A stretch of 64,000 nt of DNA from Candidatus Rhodoferax mariagerensis. GTDB taxonomy: Bacteria; Pseudomonadota; Gammaproteobacteria; Burkholderiales; Burkholderiaceae_C. Within the stretch, counting starts at the first letter, position 1; each line of letters opens with the position of its first letter. The stretch is from NCBI GenBank assembly GCA_016719055.1, contig JADKAW010000022.1:33532-97531 (forward strand). Reading direction: 5' to 3'. The position numbers were made by a program, and so were the translations under genes. Below the pieces are notes generated by a model that was not told where the DNA came from, made no database searches, and worked only from the letters and a program-made list of their open reading frames with translations. This document shows, piece after piece, positions 25,246-33,205 of the stretch.

Positions 25246-25450
25246 TATAGTTTCAAAACGCAACTGAGAAGAGCCGATGAATTGGATTTTGAAAGCTGAG
25301 GGCGAACGATACACCGTGCTGACATGAATCGCGCAGTGCAGAGAGCAACAGCTTCAAATTTGCTCAGGGAATCAATTTTTGCCAGCCCTTCAGTGCCATA
25401 CTTCGCTGCTTACAAGTTGGCACCACCAACGCATTTTGCAAGAGGCAACC

Positions 25451-26722
25451 ATGGCGCAAACGGCAATACCCACCCTCAACTTCAAACAAGCGGCGCTGGC
25501 GCTGCTGCCCGAAGATGCCAATTTTGAAGCCTGCCTGACCTGCGGCCTGTGCACCTCGGGCTGTCCGGCCTCAGGCATTGAGGCCATGGACCCGCGCAAG
25601 TTCATCCGCATGGCCCTGCTGGGCATGGACCAGGAACTGTCAACCACACCCTGGATTTGGGCCTGCACGCTGTGCAAGCGCTGCGAGTATGTGTGCCCGA
25701 TGAACATTGATGTGTCAAAACTGGTGTTTCTGGCGCGCTCCAACTGGCCGCAAGACCGCAAACCCATCGGCATCGTGCGCTCGTGCGAAATGACACGCTC
25801 AACCGATTCCACCAGCGCCATGGGCATGTCGCCGACCGATTTTGAATTTGTGGTGACCGACGTGCTGGAAGAAGTGCGCGCCAAACAGCCCGGGTTCAAA
25901 CACCTGCAAGCGCCCATCGACAAACCCGGGGCGCACTTTTTTGTCAACCAGAATTCCCGCGAGCCAATGAGCGAGCCAGACGAAATGGTGCCGCTGTGGA
26001 AGATTTTTGACATCGTCGGTGCAGACTGGACCTATGCCAGCAAGGGCTGGGCGGCCGAGAACTTTTGCATGTTTACGGGCAACGAGGCTGCCTGGAAAGA
26101 GGTGATTGAAAAACGCGTCAACGCCGTCAACGAGCTGGGCTGCGAAGTCTGGCTCAACACCGAATGCGGTCACAGCTACTACACCATGTGGCATGGTATC
26201 GAGCGTTTTGACCTGCAGGCCAATTTCAGGCTGGAGAGCATCGTGACCTACTACGCGCAGTGGATTCGCGAGGGCAAACTGCCGGTAGATTCCGCCTGGA
26301 ACACCAAAAACATCAAGTTCACCGTGCAAGACCCCTGCATGATCGTGCGCAAGTCGTATGGCGACGCGATTGCCGACGACATGCGTTTTGTTGTCAAAAC
26401 CCTGGTGGGTGCTGACAACTTTATTGACATGCAGCCTAACCGCAGCGCCAACTACTGCTGCGGTGGGGGTGGCGGCGCTTTGCAGGCCGGCATGACGGCG
26501 CACCGGCGCACCTACGGCAAACGCAAGTTTGACCAGATCGAGGCCACCGGAGCCGCCTATGTGATCACGCCCTGCCACAACTGTCACTCGCAAATGCATG
26601 ACATTGGTCATCATTTTGGCGGCCACTACGGCATCGTGCATTTGTGGACGCTGATCTGCCTGTCGCTGGGCATTCTGGGCAAAAACGAACAGCTGTATCT
26701 GGGCGCGGACCTGCTGGTCTGA
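25451..26722 (+). CDS. GlpC/HdrD-like iron-sulfur electron-transfer protein
   Basis: This 423-residue protein has two [4Fe-4S] ferredoxin motifs (CLTCGLCTSGCP near residue 30 and CTLCKRCEYVCP near residue 75). A C-terminal region follows with one intact CCG-type motif (NYCCGGGGG) and a partner motif altered to ECGHSYYTM. GlpC of anaerobic glycerol-3-phosphate dehydrogenase has this cluster arrangement and hands electrons to quinone. It lies directly upstream of glpA and glpB on the same strand, so it probably takes the GlpC role despite the unusual order. GAGGCAACC precedes the ATG at 25451. Confidence 0.75.
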   Translation: MAQTAIPTLNFKQAALALLPEDANFEACLTCGLCTSGCPASGIEAMDPRKFIRMALLGMDQELSTTPWIWACTLCKRCEYVCPMNIDVSKLVFLARSNWPQDRKPIGIVRSCEMTRSTDSTSAMGMSPTDFEFVVTDVLEEVRAKQPGFKHLQAPIDKPGAHFFVNQNSREPMSEPDEMVPLWKIFDIVGADWTYASKGWAAENFCMFTGNEAAWKEVIEKRVNAVNELGCEVWLNTECGHSYYTMWHGIERFDLQANFRLESIVTYYAQWIREGKLPVDSAWNTKNIKFTVQDPCMIVRKSYGDAIADDMRFVVKTLVGADNFIDMQPNRSANYCCGGGGGALQAGMTAHRRTYGKRKFDQIEATGAAYVITPCHNCHSQMHDIGHHFGGHYGIVHLWTLICLSLGILGKNEQLYLGADLLV

Positions 26723-26793
26723 CTTTCATGGACGCTGAACACCGGACATGAAAATTTTTTCAAGTTAATGCTGCCCACCTGACTGGATTCACC

Positions 26794-28404
26794 ATGAGCG
26801 TCATTCCCATCCAACGCGCTGCCCCTGTGGCGAGCGTTCTTGAAACCGATGTGCTGATCATTGGCGGTGGTGTCACCGGCACCGGCATCATGCGCGACCT
26901 GGCGCTGCGCGGTATTCACAGCATCCTGATCGACAAGCGCGACCTGTGCGCCGGGGCCTCGGGCGGCAACCACGGCCTGTTGCATTCGGGCGCACGATAT
27001 GTCTCGACCGACCTGGAGGCGGCCATTGAATGCCGGCAAGAGGGCGCCTTGCTCAAACGCCTGGCGCCGCAGTGCATCGAGGCAGCTGGGGGCTTGTTTG
27101 TGGCGGTTGACGGCGACGACGAAGTCTTTGCCGAGCAGTTCTCAGGGCTATGCCAGCGTGCCGGCATCGACTGCGAGGACCTGAGTGTGGCCCAGGCCAA
27201 ACAACTGGAACCGCTGCTGTCGCCGCGCCTGTTCAAGGCCGTGCGTGTGCCCGACGCCACCATTGACCCGTTTCACCTGGCACTGCTCAATGTCGACCAC
27301 GCCCGCCAGCTGATGCACAGCGTTTACCTGCCGCACACCGAGGTGCTAGGCTTTGAGTCAGCCGACGGGACGATCAGCGCTGCCACCTGCCGCGACCACC
27401 TGAACCACACCACCGTGACGATTCGGGCGCGCCAGTTTGTCAACGCCGGTGGCGCCTGGTCGATGGCCATTGCCCGGCAGGCAGGTGCTACCGACGTGCA
27501 TCTGCTGTATGCCAAAGGCACGATTCTGGTCACCAATGACCGGCTCACGCAGCATGTGGTGAACCGACTGCGCCCACCCGGTGACGGCGACATTTTGGTG
27601 CCGGGCGGCAGTGTGTCGCTGTTGGGCACCACCTCGTCGCGCACCGACGATCTGGAGCGTGTCAGCCCCACGGTGGACGAGATTGACCGCAACCTGCGCG
27701 AAGGCGCGGTGATGATTCCGGCGCTGGCCGGGGCTCGCTATATCCGGGCGTTTTCGCGCGTTCGGCCGCTGCTGCAGGCATCGGGCGGGGCGTCTGACCG
27801 TGCCGCCACGCGCGGCTTTGCGCTGATGGACCACCACTCGCAAGGTCTGAGCAACTTTTGCACCATCACCGGCGGCAAGCTCACCACCTACCGTTTGATG
27901 GCTGAAAAAGCCGCCGATCTGGTGGCGCAACGGCTCGGCAACACCACCGCCTGCAGCACTGCCAGTGTGCCCTTGCCTGAGGACGAGGCCTGCAGCTGGA
28001 GCGAACCGGCCACCGCCCCCAAACACTGGCACAGCAAGCGTGACGCCGATGACCTGATTTTGTGCGAATGCGAAATGCTGCCGCAGTCAGCCATTGCGCA
28101 AATCTTTGCCAACGCCCCCGGGCTTGATGCGCAGCCCACACTCGAAGCCATCGCGCTGCGTTCACGCGCCGGCAAGGGCCCGTGCCAGGGCTCGTTTTGT
28201 GGCATTCGCATTGGATCGTATTTGTATGACCAGGGCCACTACAACGACCGCACCGGCCTGAACCACTTGCGTGATTTTTTCAACGAGCGCTTCAAGGGCC
28301 AGCGCAGTGTCAGCTGGGGCCAGCAGGCGGCGCAAATGGAGCTGGCCGAAGCCTTGCACTGCGGGCTGCTGGGCCTGGACAAACTTGACGATGAAGGATC
28401 CTGA
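26794..28404 (+). CDS. glpA: anaerobic glycerol-3-phosphate dehydrogenase subunit A
   Basis: This 536-residue FAD enzyme has the dinucleotide motif DVLIIGGGVTGTGIMRDLALRG (about residues 19-40) and the GlpD/GlpA signature LHSGARYV. Its C-terminal BFD-like domain has Cys motifs (LCECEML and GPCQGSFCG) for a [2Fe-2S] cluster; the aerobic GlpD lacks that domain. It oxidises glycerol 3-phosphate to dihydroxyacetone phosphate and passes electrons through GlpB and GlpC to the quinone pool. It follows the GlpC-like gene by 71 bases. Confidence 0.93.
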   Translation: MSVIPIQRAAPVASVLETDVLIIGGGVTGTGIMRDLALRGIHSILIDKRDLCAGASGGNHGLLHSGARYVSTDLEAAIECRQEGALLKRLAPQCIEAAGGLFVAVDGDDEVFAEQFSGLCQRAGIDCEDLSVAQAKQLEPLLSPRLFKAVRVPDATIDPFHLALLNVDHARQLMHSVYLPHTEVLGFESADGTISAATCRDHLNHTTVTIRARQFVNAGGAWSMAIARQAGATDVHLLYAKGTILVTNDRLTQHVVNRLRPPGDGDILVPGGSVSLLGTTSSRTDDLERVSPTVDEIDRNLREGAVMIPALAGARYIRAFSRVRPLLQASGGASDRAATRGFALMDHHSQGLSNFCTITGGKLTTYRLMAEKAADLVAQRLGNTTACSTASVPLPEDEACSWSEPATAPKHWHSKRDADDLILCECEMLPQSAIAQIFANAPGLDAQPTLEAIALRSRAGKGPCQGSFCGIRIGSYLYDQGHYNDRTGLNHLRDFFNERFKGQRSVSWGQQAAQMELAEALHCGLLGLDKLDDEGS

Positions 28405-28513
28405 AAGTCTTGACTGTGTGCCAGACCAATCAGACAGCAACGACCATGATAAAAATTTTTGACTTTGACGCGGCGCACCGATCTGGTGACCGCGCGGCAC
28501 CGCGGAGCAAGCC

Positions 28514-29806
28514 ATGAAACAAGCGCCTCGACAATTAAGCACTCCGTTGGCTGTGATCGGTTCGGGCCTGGCGGGTTTTGCGGCGTCTATTTTCGCCATC
28601 AAGCGCAACATTGCCACGGTTCAGGTCGGAAACACGGGTGCCGTGGCCTACACCACCGGTTATCTCGACCTGCTGGGCAAGCTGGATGACGCTGCGGGCG
28701 TGGTGACTGACCCCTGGCAGGCTTTGCAGGCGCTGCAGGCCAGCGCGCCAGAGCACCCGTTAAGCCGGGTCGGCGCCGCAGATATTCGCCAGGCGTTTGC
28801 CGTGTTCACCGCATTTCTGGCCGAGTTTGGCTTGCACTACAGCCAGCCAGGTGAGCGCAACCTGACCGCGCTAAGTCCGATTGGCACACTCAAGCCCACG
28901 CTGTGTTTGCCAGCCACCATGCTGGCCGGGCCACGCGCGTTGGCGGCCAACTGCGAGTGTGTGATGGTTGATATCCGCGGGCTCAAGGGCTTTAGCGGGC
29001 CTGAGATGGTGGCCAACCTGCAGGGGCGATGGCCGGCGCTGCGCACACAGCGCATCAGCTTTCCCGACATGGCCACCGGCGAGGTCTACCCCGAGGTGAT
29101 GGCCCGGGCGCTTGAAGTACCGGCGACACGGGTGAAACTGGCCGAGCTGCTCAAAACGCTGGCAGGAACGGCAAGCGTGATTGGCTTGCCCGCCATTTTG
29201 GGCATGCACAAACCCGACGCAGTGCATGCCGAGCTAGAGCGCCTGACCGGGCTGCAGATTTTTGAGGTGCCGACCATGCCGCCGTCTGTGGCTGGATTGC
29301 GCCTGCGCGAGCTGTTTGAGCAGGCGCTACCGCACAAGGGGGCCACGCTGATCCCGCAGCAAAAGGTCACGTCGCTCACGTTCGATGACAGCGGTGCCAC
29401 GCTGGCCCTGAAAGACAGCTATGGCGACATCCGGATTCATGCACAGACGGTGATTTTGGCCACCGGCCGCTTCCTGAGTGGCGGACTGGACGCGCACCCT
29501 GACGGCATTCAGGAGCATTTGCTGAACCTGGCGGTCGCCCAGCCCGCCAGCCGCGCCGACTGGTACCGCGAGCGCTACACCGACCCGCGCGGCCACCCCA
29601 TCAACCGCGCCGGCATTGAGGTCGATGCCCATTGGCGGCCCTTGGGTAAGGATGGCCGTGTTTACAACAAGCGCCTGTTTGCCGCTGGCTCCATACTGGC
29701 CCACCATGACTGGATTCGCAGCCGCAGCGGCGCCGGCATTGCCCTGGCCACAGCCTGGCAAGCCGTGGCCAGCGCCGCGCAATTTCTAGCCAGCGCGACC
29801 GACTGA
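28514..29806 (+). CDS. glpB: anaerobic glycerol-3-phosphate dehydrogenase subunit B
   Basis: This 430-residue flavoprotein begins with the FAD-binding fold LAVIGSGLAGFAASIFAIKR. It shares with GlpB the motifs TTGYLDLLG near residue 47, TRVKLAELL, PAILG and a C-terminal FAAGSILAHHDWIRSRSGAG. It is the FMN or FAD subunit between GlpA and the iron-sulfur subunit. GGAG at 28503-28506 precedes the ATG. A 109-base gap after glpA holds no other gene. Confidence 0.9.
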   Translation: MKQAPRQLSTPLAVIGSGLAGFAASIFAIKRNIATVQVGNTGAVAYTTGYLDLLGKLDDAAGVVTDPWQALQALQASAPEHPLSRVGAADIRQAFAVFTAFLAEFGLHYSQPGERNLTALSPIGTLKPTLCLPATMLAGPRALAANCECVMVDIRGLKGFSGPEMVANLQGRWPALRTQRISFPDMATGEVYPEVMARALEVPATRVKLAELLKTLAGTASVIGLPAILGMHKPDAVHAELERLTGLQIFEVPTMPPSVAGLRLRELFEQALPHKGATLIPQQKVTSLTFDDSGATLALKDSYGDIRIHAQTVILATGRFLSGGLDAHPDGIQEHLLNLAVAQPASRADWYRERYTDPRGHPINRAGIEVDAHWRPLGKDGRVYNKRLFAAGSILAHHDWIRSRSGAGIALATAWQAVASAAQFLASATD

Positions 29807-29823
29807 GCGACTGATTCAGCGAC

Positions 29824-30216
29824 TCAGCGAATCTGGCTGATGATGGTGTTGAGGCTGCCGTCCGGGTTGATCACACGCCAGTCGCTGCCCAGGCGCTGAA
29901 CCGTGAAGCAACGCTCCTGGCCATTGCGGATTTTTTTCCAGGTCGCGCAATAACCCTGCTCCGACAGTCGCCAGACCCCGGTGTCGGTGGCCGCACCGCT
30001 GACCTCGGCCGTGCCATCGGCGCGCAGTTGCATCTCCAGCATCTTGCCCGCAGCAGGCCCGGCGGCTGCCGCGCCCACCACTGTCTTGCCAACCCAGGCT
30101 TTTTCGATCTCTTGCGGGCTCACGTTCACGTTTTGCGCCAGCACCGAGGTGGCTGTCAGCGCCACATTCATCAAACCAATCATGCTGAGGGCCGGGTTTC
30201 GAACATTCATAACCAT
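29824..30216 (-). CDS. small exported protein of unknown function
   Basis: This 130-residue protein has a signal peptide ending near ATSVLAQ (residue 30) and a compact mature part reading TDTGVWRLSEQGYCATWKKIRNGQERCFTVQR, with two cysteines that may pair in the periplasm. The pattern (TGVWRLSEQGYCATWK) suggests a small beta-barrel of the kind seen in uncharacterised periplasmic proteins. GGAG seven bases before the ATG at 30216 fixes the start and rejects a much longer upstream reading. It converges on glpB with 17 bases between stops. Confidence 0.7.
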   Translation of the reverse strand: MVMNVRNPALSMIGLMNVALTATSVLAQNVNVSPQEIEKAWVGKTVVGAAAAGPAAGKMLEMQLRADGTAEVSGAATDTGVWRLSEQGYCATWKKIRNGQERCFTVQRLGSDWRVINPDGSLNTIISQIR

Positions 30217-30368
30217 AAAGTGTCTCCAGAGGGGTGGTGAAAAAACCGGGCTTGCCGCTTTCCACTTGTCGCTGCCATTGCGGCGTTTTAGTTTAACGTC
30301 CCCCAAAGTTGCCAGCGCATGCGCAGGCAACAGCGCAGCGTCGATCTGGGCACAGCAGGCGGTCAAAT

Positions 30369-33161
30369 TCAGGGGGCTTGCTGCTGGCTCGCCGGCAGAT
30401 ACTGGTCGGCCATCAGCCGCTCCAGCTCGGCGCACTCCACCGGCCGGGTGATCAGATAGCCTTGCAGCAGGGTGCAACCCAGCATCAACAGCCGATCTTT
30501 CTGGGCTTGTGTTTCCACACCTTCCGACACGATGGTGATGTCCATGCTTTTGCCCAGGGCGATGATGGCCCTGACAATCGCTTCCGAGCGCAGGTTGCTG
30601 GTCAGGTCATTGACAAACGCCTTGTCGATCTTGAGCTCGGCCAGTGGCAGCATTTGCATGTAAGACAGCGACGAATAGCCCGTGCCAAAGTCGTCGATCG
30701 AAAAGCTCAGCCCCATGGCACATAGCTCTTGCATGCGGCGGATGACCAATTGGGTGTCCTGCATCACGATGCCTTCGGTCACTTCAAGGCGCAAACGTTG
30801 GGGTGTGGCACCGGTGTCCGTCAGAATATGCTTTACGCGCGTCACAAAGTCGGCCTCTGAAAACTGCCGTGGGCTGACATTGACACTGAGCGTCAGGTGC
30901 CCTAGCCCCGGCATCTGGGCCCAGCGCGCCAGTGTTTCACAGGCGCTGCGCATCACCCAGTCGCCCATGGCCACAATCGCCCCCGAGTCTTCGGCCAGTG
31001 GAATGAACTCCACTGGCGAGACCAGCCCACGGGCGGGGTGCTGCCAGCGCATCAGGCATTCGGCCCCCACCGCCTGGTCATGCGCGTTCACTTGCAGCTG
31101 GTAGAGCAGCTTGAGCTGGCCGTCACGCAGCGCCAGATTCAGGTCGTTGCTCAGGGTCATGCGCTCATTGGCAGCCCGTTGCGACTCGGGGTCGTACTGG
31201 CGAATCAGGTTACGCCCATCGTGCTTGGCCTGGTACATGGCAACATCGGCGCGTTTGAGAACTTCGGTCAGCGGCTCATCCACCAGGCCAAACAAGGCCA
31301 CCCCGATACTGCCGCTGCAGTTGTAGCGCAGGGCCTGCGCCAGGCCGTCAAAGTCGCCGGTGGTGTCAAGCTCAAACGGTGACAACAGCGCCTGATGAAC
31401 CGCCTGGGCCACCGCCAGGGTTTGCTCCATGGCCCGGGCCTCGCGGGTATCGAGCCCGGGCAGCATCACCACAAACTCGTCGCCACCCAGGCGCGCGGCC
31501 ATGTCGTTGGGCCCAATCAGCAGCAGCAGGCGCTGGGCAATCAGCAGCAGCAACTGGTCACCGACCGAATGACCATGCGCATCATTGAGGTTCTTGAAAA
31601 AATCCAGGTCAACGAACATGATTCCGGCCAGCGTGCCCTGGGCAAGCGCCTTGTTCATCGCGGTTTGCAAAGCCTCCAGAAACATGCGCCGATTGGGCAA
31701 CTGCGTCAATGGGTCAAAAAAGGCCAGCCGGCGAATGTCGGCCTCGGCTTTTTTATGATCCGAAATGTCGGTGAACGACCCGACAAAACCACTCAAGCCC
31801 GTGCTATTGTTGCGGATGGTGGTAATGGTCACCATACACGGCACATCATGCCCGTCACGGTGTTTGCACACCAGCTCGCCCTGCCAGCGCCCCTGTTTTT
31901 GCACCACAACCCAGATTTGGCGCACAACACCCACAGGCACCGACACCCCGCGCAGCATGGCGGTGGCCTGGCCGCTGAGTTGTTCGCCGGGGTAACCGAG
32001 CATGGCCGTCATGGCCGCGTTGGCGCGCTGGATGCGAGTGAGTTCGTCGGTCACGATCAAGCCAACCTGGCTCTCAAACGCTGCTGCGGCTATTTCCAGC
32101 CCGGTCTGCGCCTCGCGGTTGACGCGCGTCAATTCGCGCAGGCGACGGCTGCTTTGCCAGAAATACACCGCCAGCAGCAGCATGCCGGTAAGCATAGTCG
32201 CCGTCAGCAGCGCCGCTTTGCCGGAATGGTCTTGCCAAAGCACTTGCCACACCGGCCGCTCCTTCAGGCCTGGGTAGGCGTTCAGCCGGCGCATCAGCTC
32301 CTCAACCGTGCTGTAGTTGGCGGGCGTGGAAAACCCATGATAGCGACCGGCACGGGCCGCTGCAGCATCCGCCTGAATTTGCAACAGCGCCAGGGTCACA
32401 GCCTTGACCTGATCGCCCGGCGTGTGGTGCAAGGCCGCCCATGGCCACTCGGGGTACAGGTCGGTGGACAAGACTTGCGGAAACAGTTTGTCCGGCTGGC
32501 GGTTCAGGATGCGCAGGCGCGCCAGGTTCAGCGTGCCCTGGGCCTGCATTTGCTCCAGAACACCGGTGCGCACAATGCCCACGTCGGCTTGCCCGGCCAA
32601 CACTTTTTGCACCACCTGGCTGTGAGGCACACCGGTGAGTGACAGCGTGACGCTTTTGCCCTGGAGCTTGATGTCGTGTTGACGAAAAATGTCGGCCGCC
32701 ATCAAAAAACCGCCTAGCGAGTGCACCCCTACCGCCGCCACGCGTTTGCCACGCACATCCTCAAGCTCAACAATGCCACTGTTAGCCAGCGTAAAAATGA
32801 CACTGCCAAACTGGTCAACCACCTGCGTGCCCACCAGCATGTTCAAGGTGGCCATGGGCCGCAGATGGTGCTGGTTGCGCAACACCACGTAATGCTCGGG
32901 GTTGGTGAAAACAAAGTCGATGTTGGTGCCAGCCACTGCGGCATCCAGTTCTTCGTAGCTCAGGGGAACAATCTCAAACCCGTGATCTGGCAGCAGTTGC
33001 GCCAGCAGCGCTGCGGTGGGTGCCCATTGGGCCTGGGTGTCAGGTTTGCTTTGAAACGACAACACCCCTATGCGTGAGGTATGTGCCAACGCTGCCCCGC
33101 CCACCAGCAGGCCAAGCAAAAAAGCCAGCAAAAAACGCAGCAGTCGCAACATGAAAGGCAT
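30369..33161 (-). CDS. PhnD-type sensor with PAS, GGDEF and EAL domains
   Basis: This 930-residue inner-membrane protein has a signal sequence, then a PhnD/TtrS-like periplasmic solute-binding domain (residues 27-300: IDFVFTNPEHYV, HSQVVQKVLAGQADVG), a membrane segment (about 315-335), a PAS domain (355-465), GGDEF (559-563, intact) and EAL (ECLMRW 701-706, DDFGTGYSSL near 840). The RxxD inhibitory site before GGDEF is absent. It may both make and degrade c-di-GMP in response to a bound oxyanion or phosphonate-like ligand; the ligand is inference. Confidence 0.88.
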   Translation of the reverse strand: MPFMLRLLRFLLAFLLGLLVGGAALAHTSRIGVLSFQSKPDTQAQWAPTAALLAQLLPDHGFEIVPLSYEELDAAVAGTNIDFVFTNPEHYVVLRNQHHLRPMATLNMLVGTQVVDQFGSVIFTLANSGIVELEDVRGKRVAAVGVHSLGGFLMAADIFRQHDIKLQGKSVTLSLTGVPHSQVVQKVLAGQADVGIVRTGVLEQMQAQGTLNLARLRILNRQPDKLFPQVLSTDLYPEWPWAALHHTPGDQVKAVTLALLQIQADAAAARAGRYHGFSTPANYSTVEELMRRLNAYPGLKERPVWQVLWQDHSGKAALLTATMLTGMLLLAVYFWQSSRRLRELTRVNREAQTGLEIAAAAFESQVGLIVTDELTRIQRANAAMTAMLGYPGEQLSGQATAMLRGVSVPVGVVRQIWVVVQKQGRWQGELVCKHRDGHDVPCMVTITTIRNNSTGLSGFVGSFTDISDHKKAEADIRRLAFFDPLTQLPNRRMFLEALQTAMNKALAQGTLAGIMFVDLDFFKNLNDAHGHSVGDQLLLLIAQRLLLLIGPNDMAARLGGDEFVVMLPGLDTREARAMEQTLAVAQAVHQALLSPFELDTTGDFDGLAQALRYNCSGSIGVALFGLVDEPLTEVLKRADVAMYQAKHDGRNLIRQYDPESQRAANERMTLSNDLNLALRDGQLKLLYQLQVNAHDQAVGAECLMRWQHPARGLVSPVEFIPLAEDSGAIVAMGDWVMRSACETLARWAQMPGLGHLTLSVNVSPRQFSEADFVTRVKHILTDTGATPQRLRLEVTEGIVMQDTQLVIRRMQELCAMGLSFSIDDFGTGYSSLSYMQMLPLAELKIDKAFVNDLTSNLRSEAIVRAIIALGKSMDITIVSEGVETQAQKDRLLMLGCTLLQGYLITRPVECAELERLMADQYLPASQQQAP

Positions 33162-33205
33162 TTAAGCATGCCCAGCACATCGGCGCTGGCAAGGGCTAAC
33201 CCGCA

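Noticed and set aside
30217..30477. An N-terminal extension of the small exported protein
   Set aside because: The ribosome site and signal peptide place the start at 30216; the extension overlaps the end of the GGDEF-EAL gene and is low-complexity.
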